Assembly (NCBI GenBank): GCA_947456095.1
Contig: CANGPX010000003.1
Location: 1-41,032 of the forward strand
Length of the DNA: 41,032 bases
From: Acidimicrobiaceae bacterium
GTDB lineage: Bacteria > Actinomycetota > Acidimicrobiia > Acidimicrobiales > RAAP-2
Direction: 5' to 3'
A program made the translations under genes and the position numbers. The notes below the pieces were generated by a model. The model was not told the origin of the DNA, searched no databases, and was given only the letters and a program-made list of their open reading frames with translations. Position 1 is the stretch's first letter. Every line of letters starts with the position of its first letter. Shown here piece after piece: positions 23,259-32,223 of the stretch.

Positions 23259-24212
23259 ATGGAAATGACCAATACCAAGAAAGATCCGGCATCACTCATC
23301 ACGCCGGGCCGAGTCAACATCCCACCATTTTCGACCAAGGTCGGACCGGTCACCCATTTGGCCGCCGAGCGTGCTCGCTTGGCGAGTTGCAGCTATGACG
23401 GCTTCACCGTAGCTCCACTTGGCGCAACGATTGGAGGTGAGGTTGATGGGGTTGATCTCACCAAACCCATGGAGTCAGAACTTGTTGCCGAGCTTCGTCG
23501 AGCACTACTCGACTTCAAAGTCCTGTTTTTCCGCGATCAGCCATTGACGGCTGAATCCCATGTCGCCTTTGCTCGCCAGTTCGGCGAACTCGAGATTCAC
23601 CCCTTCAACGGGTCAAATACGTCCCAGCCAGAGCTCGTACGCTTTGAAAAAGAATCCCAGGTCGGCGGATTTGAAAACGGCTGGCACTCTGATGTCTCGT
23701 GGAGGGAAATCCCATCAGCCGCCGCAGTCCTTCACGCCATCCTCATCCCACCAGTTGGTGGCGACACCGCATTTTCCGACATGCATGCCGCCTATGAGGG
23801 ACTCGATGAAGATCTGCGAGCCAAGGTCGAGAACATGGTCGCCATTCACGATTTCACCAAGGCCTTTGGCCACTCGGTTGACGATGCCGCCAAGGCGGAC
23901 ATGCGGGCGAAATTCCCACCAGTGCTTCACCCGATTGTGCGCACCCATGGCGAAACGGGCCGCAAGCTGCTCTATGTGAACCGCTTTTTCACCGACTCCA
24001 TTGTCGGACTTGAACAAGATGAAGCGAATGCACTTATTGACCTGTTGAGCTCACAAGCTGAATTACTCGAATACCAGTGCCGGTTCCGTTGGCAGAAAGA
24101 CTCGGTGGCTTTCTGGGACAACCGGGCTTGTCAGCACTTCGCCTTGTCGGATTACTGGCCGGAACGCCGGATCATGGAGCGAGCATCGATCATTGGTGAG
24201 CGACCAGTGTGA
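23259..24212 (+). CDS. TauD/TfdA family Fe(II)/2-oxoglutarate dioxygenase
   Basis: The 317-residue product is a 2-oxoglutarate-dependent dioxygenase. The iron-binding facial triad is His143 and Asp145 in GWHSDVSW and His293 in NRACQHFALSDY; the arginine that holds 2-oxoglutarate is in ERRIMERAS. VLFFRDQPLTAESHVAFARQFG is the typical N-terminal block, and VGGDTAFSDMHAAYEGL the central one. Family members release sulfite from taurine and other sulfonates or hydroxylate other small acids; the substrate here is not determined and no sulfonate transporter is adjacent. About 45 residues precede the core. ATG at 23259 has GAGGGGG upstream. It stands alone, convergent with the esterase gene (16-base gap). 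Confidence 0.9.
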   Translation: MEMTNTKKDPASLITPGRVNIPPFSTKVGPVTHLAAERARLASCSYDGFTVAPLGATIGGEVDGVDLTKPMESELVAELRRALLDFKVLFFRDQPLTAESHVAFARQFGELEIHPFNGSNTSQPELVRFEKESQVGGFENGWHSDVSWREIPSAAAVLHAILIPPVGGDTAFSDMHAAYEGLDEDLRAKVENMVAIHDFTKAFGHSVDDAAKADMRAKFPPVLHPIVRTHGETGRKLLYVNRFFTDSIVGLEQDEANALIDLLSSQAELLEYQCRFRWQKDSVAFWDNRACQHFALSDYWPERRIMERASIIGERPV

Positions 24213-24228
24213 CCGCTTTCGAGGTGGT

Positions 24229-25983
24229 TCAGCGAAGTCCAAGTGCTGAACCGAGTGCGCGGGCAACGGCACTGCCAATCGCGAGTTCGCTTGCACCAGT
24301 GAGGTGAACGGCGTCGTTCGCTCTGGCGTAGCCAAACGAGTCAACGAGTTTAACCTCTGGCCAGGTTGCCGCGACTTGCTGATCGGCCGCTCGAACAAGC
24401 GCATCGGCTAGGAGCTCTGGCGAACAGGTGGGGTCAGAACAAAGGCCAAAGCTTGCACGCTTGGCGATGGACGCGGCTGAGGACTGCGCAATGAGCACCG
24501 TCCGTGCTCCTTCTGCCCAAGGCAGCGCCGATCGTGTGGCGCTCATCAGCGCGGTCAGGTTGTCCAAGTAGTTCGCTGCATCAACCAACGAGAGGGCATC
24601 GTTTTCACCCTGGAACCAGACAAAGCCGCGAAGTACATCAATGACGCCTGCTCCTTGGTCGGCCACGAGTTGCCGTTTCGTGAACCGAATCATTTCGGCA
24701 AAGAGTCCACTTGGACGGGCGGGATTCCACCCCCGGGCGAGTGAGGTTCCTCCATAGGTGACTTTCACGACGGAAAGGCTGAGATGGCCTTCGAAAAACA
24801 TCGTTCGCGCCAGGCCAACTTCTGGGCCAAAACTCGGCACACTCGCACCTTCGGCGATTTGCGGAGTCGACAATGGCAACCAGCCGTTTCGTGGCACGGG
24901 CAAGTAGTCGAAGGGATTCCATGCAAGGCGAGCAAGTTGGTCTGCCTCTGTCGACAACGAGATGGCGGGGAAGTTGCTCCCTGGTGCTGAAACGCCAGTG
25001 GCGTTTGATTGACCCGCGAGGACGACGACCACGCGCACGGGCAGTGTTGCCGAAGGAAGTGATGCAAGAGTCGACAGTGGAAGGCCAGATGGAGTGGCCG
25101 TGTACCCCGTGACCGAAAACGAGACGGGTCGAAGGCCGTTCACCCTTGCGGTGCAAGAGGTCTCGTCAAGGACTTCACAACTCGACTGACCATCACTGCT
25201 CATAGCGATGTAGGTCACCTTCGACCGAGGGATTTTGTTCCAGTGAATGGTCGCAGCCCCGAGGCCCGAGCTCAACCTTGCGGCTTCTGCCGCGACCCCA
25301 GTCACTGGAGCGAGGCCAGCTTGGACGACAGGACTTGCCAGTGAGGGGGCGCCTTCTCCCATGGCGTTTCTCGCTCGGACCGCGACGGTGAAGCGTTGAC
25401 CTTGGTTGAGACCAACAACCGTGCAGGTAGTGACCGCAAGCGTTGTACAACTCGCCCCACCAGGGGTGACCGTTGCTCGGTAGCCAGTGATCGGGAGCCC
25501 ACCATCTCCATGGGGCTGTTGCCAGTAAATGGTTGCCGCGTGGTCGCCAGCGGTGGCCACCACATAGGTCGGAGGCCCTGGCACTGATGCCGGGATGACG
25601 CTGGCTGAGTGACTAGGTGCACCTTTTGTCGTTCCCCAGATAGCTCTGACGACAAGGTCATAGCGCTGGCCATTACGAAGCGGCGAAAGCACACAGCTTG
25701 GTGTTGCGGTGGTACACCGAACGTTTTCTGGGTTTGTCGAGGCAACATAGGTTGGCGCCACGGCCCCACGTGGCGCGACCTGAGTCCAAGAGATCGCGAC
25801 GCGGTGGTCACCTGCTTGGACGGAAATGATCGCCGGCACGGTGTTGAAGATCTCGGCTTGAGCGGGCCGCGAAACCACCAAGGCGGTGGCGACAATGACC
25901 CCAACGATGCCAAGACGTTTCACTCGCCAGAACTGTTGTCGCACGCGCAGATCCTCGAAATCTGGAGTCGGAGAAATCTCCAT
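24229..25983 (-). CDS. Secreted FN3-repeat SGNH esterase (SASA/CE6-like)
   Basis: The product (584 residues from ATG at 25983) has a signal peptide ending in RPAQA-E after a hydrophobic run. Next come two clear fibronectin type III domains (about residues 48-130 and 135-222) and a third, weaker one (225-318). Each FN3 domain carries a paired-cysteine element before its last strands. The C-terminal 250 residues are an SGNH hydrolase like sialate O-acetylesterases: Ser326 in LAGQSNATG, GFVWFQGENDA, and the Asp557/His560 pair in NDAVHLTG. It probably removes acetyl groups from extracellular sugars. GTG at 26025 or 25923 are alternative starts; none has a strong ribosome-binding site. No operon partner is seen. 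Confidence 0.85.
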   Translation of the reverse strand: MEISPTPDFEDLRVRQQFWRVKRLGIVGVIVATALVVSRPAQAEIFNTVPAIISVQAGDHRVAISWTQVAPRGAVAPTYVASTNPENVRCTTATPSCVLSPLRNGQRYDLVVRAIWGTTKGAPSHSASVIPASVPGPPTYVVATAGDHAATIYWQQPHGDGGLPITGYRATVTPGGASCTTLAVTTCTVVGLNQGQRFTVAVRARNAMGEGAPSLASPVVQAGLAPVTGVAAEAARLSSGLGAATIHWNKIPRSKVTYIAMSSDGQSSCEVLDETSCTARVNGLRPVSFSVTGYTATPSGLPLSTLASLPSATLPVRVVVVLAGQSNATGVSAPGSNFPAISLSTEADQLARLAWNPFDYLPVPRNGWLPLSTPQIAEGASVPSFGPEVGLARTMFFEGHLSLSVVKVTYGGTSLARGWNPARPSGLFAEMIRFTKRQLVADQGAGVIDVLRGFVWFQGENDALSLVDAANYLDNLTALMSATRSALPWAEGARTVLIAQSSAASIAKRASFGLCSDPTCSPELLADALVRAADQQVAATWPEVKLVDSFGYARANDAVHLTGASELAIGSAVARALGSALGLR

Positions 25984-26088
25984 CGTTGCAGAATGGCGTG
26001 ACCCTCTGGCACGCCACCGTTGCACTTGTTCAACGGGAGTGGTGGCTCGGCGTTGCTAGGTGCTGGTCTCGTGCGCCAAGATGCGAGC

Positions 26089-26865
26089 ATGGAACTCACC
26101 GCCATTACCTTCGAGGTCGATGCCCGTGTGGCAACGATCACGCTCAATCGACCCGATTCGCTCAATGCGTTTCATCGGGAAATGGCAGAGGAAATGTCGT
26201 GGGCCTGGGAGCAGGTACGCGATCAAGATGACATTGCCGTGGCGGTGCTTCAGGCCAACGGTGACCGGGCATTTTGTACTGGCATTGACTTCACCTCGGA
26301 CATGGAATGGCTGACGCCGCAAAATCGCTGGAACAGTATTGACCCCGGTGTGATGTTGTCGCCAAAGTTTCACCACAAGGTGTGGAAGCCAGTCATTGTG
26401 GCAGTGCATGGACTGTGCGCCGGTGGTGCGCAGTACTTCTTGAATGAAGCAGATCTGATCATTTGTAGCGACGATGCACAGTTCTTTGACCCACATGCCA
26501 ATGTCGGCATTGTCTCGGCATTAGAGCCCATTGGCATGTTGGCTCGTGGTGTGCCACTTGGTGAGGTGCTCCGGTGGGCGCTTATGGGCACTGAAGAGCG
26601 CATTGGTGCAGAAACGGCCCTTCGTATTGGCCTCGTGTCTGAAGTGGTGACTCGCGAGCGGCTCCGACAACGAGCGAAGGAACTCGCCGCGTCGATTGCT
26701 GGCCGTAATTCGATTGCGATCCAAGGAACGGTTCGAGCAATCTGGGAATCACTCGAGATGCCTCGCCAGATTGCGTTGCAAAACGGCTTGGCCTACGCAC
26801 TGCTCGGCAATGAGCCAGAGGCAATTAGCCAGCCGCGTCGCAACGAAAAGCCCCGGGTTCGCTAA
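26089..26865 (+). CDS. Enoyl-CoA hydratase/isomerase family protein
   Basis: The 258-residue product is a crotonase-fold enzyme. It has VATITLNRPDSLNAFHREM, the first oxyanion-hole segment AFCTGIDFTSD and the second HGLCAGGAQYFLNEADLIICSD, then FFDPHANVGIVSALEP where the catalytic acidic residue is expected. The canonical PExxxG sequence is replaced by HANVGIVS, so the reaction (hydratase, isomerase or other) should not be assumed. The C-terminal GLVSEVVTRERLRQRAKELA is normal. The start ATG at 26089 trims a poorly conserved 23-residue extension; the ribosome-binding site is weak. It lies divergent from the esterase and convergent with the YihY gene, so it is a single-gene unit. Confidence 0.9.
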   Translation: MELTAITFEVDARVATITLNRPDSLNAFHREMAEEMSWAWEQVRDQDDIAVAVLQANGDRAFCTGIDFTSDMEWLTPQNRWNSIDPGVMLSPKFHHKVWKPVIVAVHGLCAGGAQYFLNEADLIICSDDAQFFDPHANVGIVSALEPIGMLARGVPLGEVLRWALMGTEERIGAETALRIGLVSEVVTRERLRQRAKELAASIAGRNSIAIQGTVRAIWESLEMPRQIALQNGLAYALLGNEPEAISQPRRNEKPRVR

Positions 26866-26880
26866 GGAGCGATCTGTAGG

Positions 26881-27795
26881 TCAAATTTCAACGCGAAATG
26901 GTTGCGCAGTTGGCGTGAGCACATGTTCAGTCCCGAGGCGGGCAATACGGCCGAGAAGGCCGTCTGCTTCAACAACAACGACACCTGCTGCTGCTCCAAT
27001 GAGCAAACAGATGGAAATGCCAGACAGCCAGGTCACAAACGACAGTGCAATGCCAAAGAAACCGAATTGCAGTTCATTGGACGTGATTTGGCTCGGCATC
27101 CAAAATTGTGCGGTGAAGGCGTAGGCCAAGGTCAACGCACCGGTGATCGTGCCGGTCGCGACCAAGACGGTGAATTTGACTTCGCGCTCCAAGCACAGCC
27201 AGGCCGTCATGGTCCAAAACAGCGCTGAGCCTAAGACGGACAGGACCACGAAGATTGAAATCGGAATCACACCATTGCCGAGCCAAGTCCGAAGACCACC
27301 AACGAGGGCCATGTAGGCAATGCAGCCCGCAACCCACATAGAGCCATAGAGATATGCACGAACAGCGCGACCTGACCGCCGTCGCCACACCCGGACATAC
27401 ATTCGACGAAGTGCGGTGGTGAACGAACTCGCGTAGATGATGGTGAGCAACAGCCCCAAGATGCTCGTTGCACTTCGTACTTGGCTTGAATTCGCAAACG
27501 CATCACTCACACTTGCCTGAGAGGGGCCAGTGATGCCGAGCCGGTGGACCATGGTGGAAAGGACGGCGTTTCGCAGATGGGTTGGCAAAAACGCCGTGAC
27601 CACAATGATGAGTGGGAAGAACGAAACAAAGGCTTTGCCGGCCAAAGCAATGCTTCGATCAAAGAACTCAACATCAAGCAGGCGGTTCCAGACAGTAAAG
27701 GCAAAACCTTGCTGGAGACGTTCATACAGCCGTTGTCCACGACTCAAGAAACTGTTCGTTGTTGTGGGTTGAGGGGAGTTTGCTGATGAAGCCAC
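26881..27795 (-). CDS. YihY/BrkB family membrane protein
   Basis: The 304-residue product has about six hydrophobic segments and the family layout: a basic N-terminus, the RSIALAGKAFVSFFPLIIVVTAF segment near residue 47-69, a long loop, then ILGLLLTIIYASSFTTALRRMYVRVW, which is the most conserved part. Four further membrane helices follow. The family was once annotated as ribonuclease BN or virulence factor BrkB; its role is unclear and it is usually described as a possible transporter of the inner membrane. The start GTG at 27795 lies 114 bases from the divergent thiolase gene. The stop lies 15 bases from the convergent crotonase stop. Confidence 0.85.
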   Translation of the reverse strand: MASSANSPQPTTTNSFLSRGQRLYERLQQGFAFTVWNRLLDVEFFDRSIALAGKAFVSFFPLIIVVTAFLPTHLRNAVLSTMVHRLGITGPSQASVSDAFANSSQVRSATSILGLLLTIIYASSFTTALRRMYVRVWRRRSGRAVRAYLYGSMWVAGCIAYMALVGGLRTWLGNGVIPISIFVVLSVLGSALFWTMTAWLCLEREVKFTVLVATGTITGALTLAYAFTAQFWMPSQITSNELQFGFFGIALSFVTWLSGISICLLIGAAAGVVVVEADGLLGRIARLGTEHVLTPTAQPFRVEI

Positions 27796-27909
27796 GCTTC
27801 ATCGTCGCACCTCATTGTTGAATCATGAGGGAGGGTTTGGCCAAGAGTTCTTGTTCGCGCTGCCTATTGACTACCGTGGGCTGGGTAAATACGTTCACAG
27901 AGGAGCAAC

Positions 27910-29148
27910 ATGTCACAAGCTTGGATCATTGATGCCTGCCGGACCCCAAGAGGAATTGGCAAGCAAGGCAAGGGTGCCTTGGCCGACCTTCACCCACAGC
28001 ACTTAGGTGCTGCAGTACTGAAGGCCTTGAAAGAACGCAATGACCTGGACACCTCAATCGTCGACGACATCATCTTTGGCACTTCGCTCCAAAGCGGTAC
28101 CCAAGGTGGTGACCTTGCTCGGATGGCAGCGCTGACTGCTGGCTATTCAACCAAGGCATCGGGTGTGACCCTTGACCGCTACTGCGGATCTGGTATCACC
28201 GCTGCTGCTCTTGGTGCATCTGTTGTGGCCTCAGGCTTCGAAGACGTCATTATTTCGGGCGGTTGCGAAATGATGTCGACCTATGGTGCGAATCGTCACG
28301 CTCCTGGCATTGGCCTGCTCGACATGGGCAACGAAGAACTCCGTGCCGCCTACTTCCAGCCGCACCAAGGTGTCGCTGCTGACGCCATTGCCTCGATGGA
28401 CGGAATCTCCCGCGAAGCGCTGGACCAACTCGGCTATGAGTCTCAGCAGCGTGCCGCAGTCGCCATTGCTGAAGCACGCTTTGACCGTTCGCTTGTCCCG
28501 GTCTACTCGCTTGCTGGAGAGCTGTTGCTTGACCATGAGGAATACCCACGCCCCTCAACGACGCTTGAGCGTTTGGCTAGCCTCGAGGCTGCCTTTGGTG
28601 GCTTCATGGACTTCGCCCTTGATGACAGTGGTACGACCATGCGCTCGGCGATTAATGCCAAGTACCCAGACATTGACATTCAGCCCGTTCACCACGCGGG
28701 CACCTCATCAGGTGTGGTTGATGGTGCAGCGGCGATTCTGTTTGCCAGCGACCGTGCGGTTGCTGACTACGGCTGGAAGCCACGCGCTCGCGTGGTTGCA
28801 ACAGCCAACGTTGGCGATGACCCCACCTTGATGCTGAATGCCCCTGGCCCAGCAATCCGGAAGGTTTTGGCCAAAGCTGGCCTTACGATTGATGACATTG
28901 ACACCTTCGAGATCAACGAGGCCTTTGCCGTGGTCGTTGAAAAGGCCATCCGTGACCTCGGACTCGACCGCTCGAAGGTCAACCCGAACGGTGGAGCCAT
29001 TGCACTCGGCCACCCCATTGGCGCAACTGGTTCGATCCTGATTGGTACTGCCTTGGACGAGCTTGAGCGCATTGGTGGCCGCTACGGTCTCATCACCCAG
29101 TGTGCTGCTGGCGGCATGGCCCCAGCGGTCATCATCGAGCGGGTTTAA
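27910..29148 (+). CDS. Thiolase (acetyl-CoA acyltransferase)
   Basis: The 412-residue product is a thiolase with all catalytic residues: Cys92 in LDRYCGSGIT as nucleophile, His368 in GGAIALGHPIGATG and Cys398 in TQCAAGGMAPA as base, together with NEAF. The length and the HPQHLGAAVLKAL start resemble the FadA/acetyl-CoA C-acetyltransferase group often used in beta-oxidation and steroid side-chain or ring degradation. The codons are regular and strongly biased compared with neighbours, suggesting good expression (impression, not measured). ATG at 27910 follows AGAGGAG. It is monocistronic: divergent from the YihY gene and followed by a strong terminator. The usual partner, a 3-hydroxyacyl-CoA dehydrogenase, is not next to it. 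Confidence 0.95.
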   Translation: MSQAWIIDACRTPRGIGKQGKGALADLHPQHLGAAVLKALKERNDLDTSIVDDIIFGTSLQSGTQGGDLARMAALTAGYSTKASGVTLDRYCGSGITAAALGASVVASGFEDVIISGGCEMMSTYGANRHAPGIGLLDMGNEELRAAYFQPHQGVAADAIASMDGISREALDQLGYESQQRAAVAIAEARFDRSLVPVYSLAGELLLDHEEYPRPSTTLERLASLEAAFGGFMDFALDDSGTTMRSAINAKYPDIDIQPVHHAGTSSGVVDGAAAILFASDRAVADYGWKPRARVVATANVGDDPTLMLNAPGPAIRKVLAKAGLTIDDIDTFEINEAFAVVVEKAIRDLGLDRSKVNPNGGAIALGHPIGATGSILIGTALDELERIGGRYGLITQCAAGGMAPAVIIERV

Positions 29149-29151
29149 CCC

Positions 29152-29212
29152 TTGGGGGAAACCCCAAAAACCAAGCCTTACTGCGGTCCCGGTGCTTCGT
29201 GCGCCGGGACCG
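29152..29212 (+). terminator. Tandem hairpins, strong terminator after the thiolase gene
   Basis: Two stems follow the stop codon within 65 bases. The first is TTGGGG with a GAAA loop and CCCCAA (29152-29167), followed by AAAA. The second is the 9-base GC-rich stem CGGTCCCGG (29184-29192) and CCGGGACCG (29204-29212) with an 11-base loop, followed by TTGTGT. The second looks like an intrinsic terminator. Confidence 0.75.
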
Positions 29213-29243
29213 TTGTGTGACAGCCCTGTGATGGACTCACCGC

Positions 29244-29600
29244 ATGGAGTTCGAAAACGACGACCATTTTGATTTCTCTGCTCCGGTGTTTCGCGTGCCG
29301 GATCCTGAGGCGCCCTGGTTCCCTCAGGTCAACAACTTCGCGCTGACCTGGAATGCCTACGACCGGGTGGGCGATACTCGCAAAGTCTCGGGCATTTGTA
29401 AAAGAGTTGATCAAGCCGCCGAGAATGGCCAACTTGGCCAAGTCAGCGTTGACGACCTGAGGACCACATTGTTCTTCTATCAACGCCGGACCCATCACAA
29501 CGATTCCGCTCCGCCAGCCCTGAAGGTGAGCGCGGTGCTGCGTGAACTCATGGCAAAAACCGGCGGCACGGTTCCTGGCCCGGCTGACGTACTTCCGTAA
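29244..29600 (+). CDS. Hypothetical protein, 118 residues
   Basis: I do not recognise this protein. It starts with an acidic, aromatic N-terminus (MEFENDDHFDFSAPVFRVP) followed by a proline- and aromatic-rich stretch. The C-terminal two thirds are likely helical: TRKVSGICKRVDQAAENG, VDDLRTTLFFYQRRTHH and VLRELMAKTG. No signal peptide or membrane segment is seen, so it is probably cytoplasmic. Start ATG at 29244 lacks a strong ribosome-binding site. It begins 31 bases after the thiolase terminator, so it needs its own promoter or read-through. The frame has a normal composition for the neighbourhood, and its reverse strand shows no competing gene. Confidence 0.6.
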   Translation: MEFENDDHFDFSAPVFRVPDPEAPWFPQVNNFALTWNAYDRVGDTRKVSGICKRVDQAAENGQLGQVSVDDLRTTLFFYQRRTHHNDSAPPALKVSAVLRELMAKTGGTVPGPADVLP

Positions 29601-29625
29601 TTGACCCCGCTCGAAACGGCTGGCG

Positions 29626-30765
29626 TTAGGCGCCGTGTGGCGTGATCAGATACTTCGAACCCGTTGCTTGACGTGAGTAGTCGGCAATGGCGTCGAGTTG
29701 AAGCGCTCCTTCAAGGGTCACCGAGTGGGCATAGTGACTAGCGAAGGTGGTGGTGAGTTCATCTGCCACCCGTTGCCGCAAGCGAGTCATTGTTTCCGCT
29801 CCAGCTTTGATGAGAAATGGCGTGAGCAGCCAACCGCCAAGACCCCAAGCAAAGCCGAAGTTCCGGGTGAGTATGGTCTTGCCGCGGTCCAGGCCGCCGT
29901 AGATGTAGACCTGCTTATAGGTGGTTGATCCATACCGGCTGTATGCACCGGGTTGTGCGTTGGCCGCTGCTTCCATTGCCGACAGCAAGGTGCTGGCAAG
30001 CGTTCCTCCGCCGGTGGCGTCAAAGGCGAGGGTGGCGCCGGTCTCCATGATTGCCGCGGTCAAGTCATCAAAAAATCCCGGAGCAGTGGAGTTCAGCACA
30101 TACGTTGCACCAAGTGAACGAAGCGTTGCCACCTGCTCGTCTGAACGCACGACATTGATGAGCGAGACGTCATCGATTTGGCAGACCTTCACCAACATTT
30201 GCCCCAAGTTTGAGGCTGCTGCGGTGTGAATGAGTGAGGAATGCCCCTCAGCCCGCATGGTTTCGACCATGCCGAGTGCAGTCAATGGGTTCACGAATGA
30301 TGACGCTCCGTCACGAGCGGGGGTTCCTTCGGGGAGCACGAGGCATGCACCAGCGTCAACGGTTCGATACTGCGCATACATTGATCCACCGGCAATTGAG
30401 ACCGTTCGGCCAACAAGCGCTTGGGCGGTCGGTGACGCTCCGGCAGCGATCACTGTTCCTGCGCCCTCATTGCCAACGGCCATTGCCTCGTTGAATCGGC
30501 CCTTGAGCGAGGAGAGAACCTTGGCGTCGATGTCGGCGGTGACGACGGGCACACCGTCGCGCAACGTGGTCTTGGCCGATTGGACATCGGCTCCAGCGAG
30601 CCAGAGGCCAAGGTCGGAGGGGTTGATTGGAGAAGCCTCGACGCGAATGACCACTTCGGTTGCACCGGGTTCGGCAACGGGTTGTTCAACAACAGTTAAC
30701 TCAAGCTGTCCTGTGCTCGTCACGGTTGAACGGAGCGCATGTCCTGTTGTTGGCAAAGTGGTCAT
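29626..30765 (-). CDS. MDR superfamily alcohol dehydrogenase/quinone reductase-like protein
   Basis: The 379-residue product has the medium-chain dehydrogenase fold. The N-terminal GroES-like part includes VEASPINPSDLGLWLAG and AVGNEGAGTVIAAG; the cofactor part includes NPLTALGMVETM, IHTAAASNLGQMLVKVC, and a LINVVRSDEQVATLRSLGATYVLN strand-helix that suits NADP(H). The zinc-binding cysteines of alcohol dehydrogenases are absent, which suggests a quinone oxidoreductase or enoyl reductase-like activity. The substrate is unknown. ATG at 30765 has AGGAG 6 bases upstream. It is convergent with the 118-residue gene and has a 432-base non-coding region behind it. Confidence 0.88.
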   Translation of the reverse strand: MTTLPTTGHALRSTVTSTGQLELTVVEQPVAEPGATEVVIRVEASPINPSDLGLWLAGADVQSAKTTLRDGVPVVTADIDAKVLSSLKGRFNEAMAVGNEGAGTVIAAGASPTAQALVGRTVSIAGGSMYAQYRTVDAGACLVLPEGTPARDGASSFVNPLTALGMVETMRAEGHSSLIHTAAASNLGQMLVKVCQIDDVSLINVVRSDEQVATLRSLGATYVLNSTAPGFFDDLTAAIMETGATLAFDATGGGTLASTLLSAMEAAANAQPGAYSRYGSTTYKQVYIYGGLDRGKTILTRNFGFAWGLGGWLLTPFLIKAGAETMTRLRQRVADELTTTFASHYAHSVTLEGALQLDAIADYSRQATGSKYLITPHGA

Positions 30766-31030
30766 GGAGATCTCCTGAAGGTTGGTGGTGTCATCACGGT
30801 AGGGGAAAAGAAGGTGGCGTTCGTGCGAGACCCTTTCGCTCAACCCCGCGTCGACAGAACCCTGCTTGAAGGACAGTTCACGCACTGCTCAACTCCGTGG
30901 CCAAGGTCGCGAGTGGCGCGGTCAAAAAGTTGAGCGTTGTTCGCCAACTGAAGACCTGGTCGAGACCGAGTGTTCACCACCTTGAAGTGCCAAGGGGTCT
31001 TCGAGAAACAGCGCCGAAGTTGGCCGACAC

Positions 31031-31050
31031 GTTACCCACGGGTCGGTAAC
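31031..31050. promoter_or_regulatory. Inverted repeat GTTACC-N8-GGTAAC
   Basis: A perfect 6-base dyad with an 8-base spacer has the size of a TetR- or GntR-type operator. It lies 266 bases upstream of the MDR gene start; a TetR gene lies about 1.2 kb to the right. A link between them is only a guess. Confidence 0.3.
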
Positions 31051-31161
31051 ACTTCAACGAGTGATCACGCTGGCGTTTCCTTGCGTGGAATAACGACCAA
31101 GATCGCAAGGCTCACGCTGTGGCTGCTCAATCCTGGGCGTTGACCTTGGACGAGTTGACGT

Positions 31162-31194
31162 CTTGACCGCTTTCATCATGGAGACCCGGTCAAG
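31162..31194 (-). terminator. Possible terminator after ppk2
   Basis: A perfect 8-base inverted repeat CTTGACCG/CGGTCAAG with a 17-base loop lies 3 bases beyond the ppk2 stop. The position suits a transcription terminator for the leftward gene; no T-run follows. Confidence 0.45.
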
Positions 31195-31197
31195 TGA

Positions 31198-32064
31198 CTA
31201 CGACGACTTTTCTGCCTTGCTCAACAGATTGGCGACGGCATCAGGGACGAAGGTATAACGATCCATTGGGGGGCGCTCGTAGTTGCTTGTCGGGCGAGGA
31301 CTCAGTTCAATTGGTGGGTGCATGACGTCTTCATAAGGAATTAGTGCGAGCAAGTGTGTCAAGCAGTTAATACGAGCGTGCTTCTTCGAATCAGAAGGCA
31401 CTTCAATCCACGGTGACCGCTCAGTGTCAGTGAGATCGAACATTTCGTCTTTCGCCTTTGAGTATTCGACCCAACGAGAACGAGCCTCTAAGTCCATGGG
31501 CGAGAGCTTCCAGCGCTTCAGCGGATTCTTCAGTCGTGCTTGGAAGCGTCGTTCTTGTTCGGCTTCACTGACAGAGAACCAGTACTTGATCAAGATGATG
31601 CCTGAATCAATCAGCATGTTCTCAAAAGCCGGGGCTTGGTCTAAGAACAATTCCACTTCTTCACGGTTGGCAAAGCCCATGACTTGTTCAACGCCAGCTC
31701 GTGTGTACCAGGACCGGTCAAACAGCACGATTTCACCGGCTGCGGGGAGGTGGGCGACGTAGCGCTGGAAGTACCACTGAGTCTTCTCTCGTTCGTCAGG
31801 AGCCGGAAGTGCGGCAATTCGAACAACGCGGGGACTCGTGTACTGCGTGATCCGGGCGATCGTTCCGCCCTTGCCAGCAGCATCTCGCCCCTCAAACAGC
31901 ACGGCAACCTTTGCACCAGTTGCTTTCACCCACTCTTGGAGTTTGGTGAATTCCGTTTGGAGGCGCAGGAGTTCTGCTTCATAGATCTCGTCGCTCAAGG
32001 CCAGGGTTGTGGGTGGCTTGTGGGATCCAGAGATCTGCGGTTGCTGGGGTTTGCTCTTCGCCAT
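31198..32064 (-). CDS. ppk2: Polyphosphate kinase 2
   Basis: The 288-residue product is a PPK2-family enzyme, which transfers phosphate between polyphosphate and nucleoside di- or monophosphates. The P-loop is LFEGRDAAGKGGTIARI; the lid and second conserved blocks are WYFQRYVAHLPAAGEIVLFDRSWYTRAGVE (seen in two parts) and KYWFSVSEAEQERRF. The SPMDLEARSRWVEYSKAKDEMF segment and the SKKHARINCLTHLL helix complete the one-domain form. Which nucleotide it prefers cannot be told. ATG at 32064 is preceded by GAGAGGA. The gene is divergent from a TetR regulator with 159 bases between, so the regulator may control it. Confidence 0.94.
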   Translation of the reverse strand: MAKSKPQQPQISGSHKPPTTLALSDEIYEAELLRLQTEFTKLQEWVKATGAKVAVLFEGRDAAGKGGTIARITQYTSPRVVRIAALPAPDEREKTQWYFQRYVAHLPAAGEIVLFDRSWYTRAGVEQVMGFANREEVELFLDQAPAFENMLIDSGIILIKYWFSVSEAEQERRFQARLKNPLKRWKLSPMDLEARSRWVEYSKAKDEMFDLTDTERSPWIEVPSDSKKHARINCLTHLLALIPYEDVMHPPIELSPRPTSNYERPPMDRYTFVPDAVANLLSKAEKSS

Positions 32065-32223
32065 GACGGTCCTCTCGTGCGTGCAACTGACCGTACTGCG
32101 CAAGTTGGCGGTGAGGGGGTTGCAATCAGCTCCTCAGCTCAACGACCTACCAAGCCGGAAGCGCACATCGTGAACTTTTGCTCGCGTGTCCCAGACATTC
32201 ACGGTGGTTACTAGGCTTTTGCC

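Larger units (their letters stand above)
30766..31197. other. Intergenic region without a supported gene
   Basis: Only short frames without good starts occur in these 432 bases, and no tRNA fold is apparent. It should contain the promoter of the leftward MDR gene. Two inverted repeats, annotated separately, are the only structures I see. Confidence 0.6.

Noticed and set aside
30739-30933. Short + strand frame overlapping the start of the MDR gene
   Set aside because: No ribosome-binding site, no motif, and it overlaps a well-supported start on the other strand.
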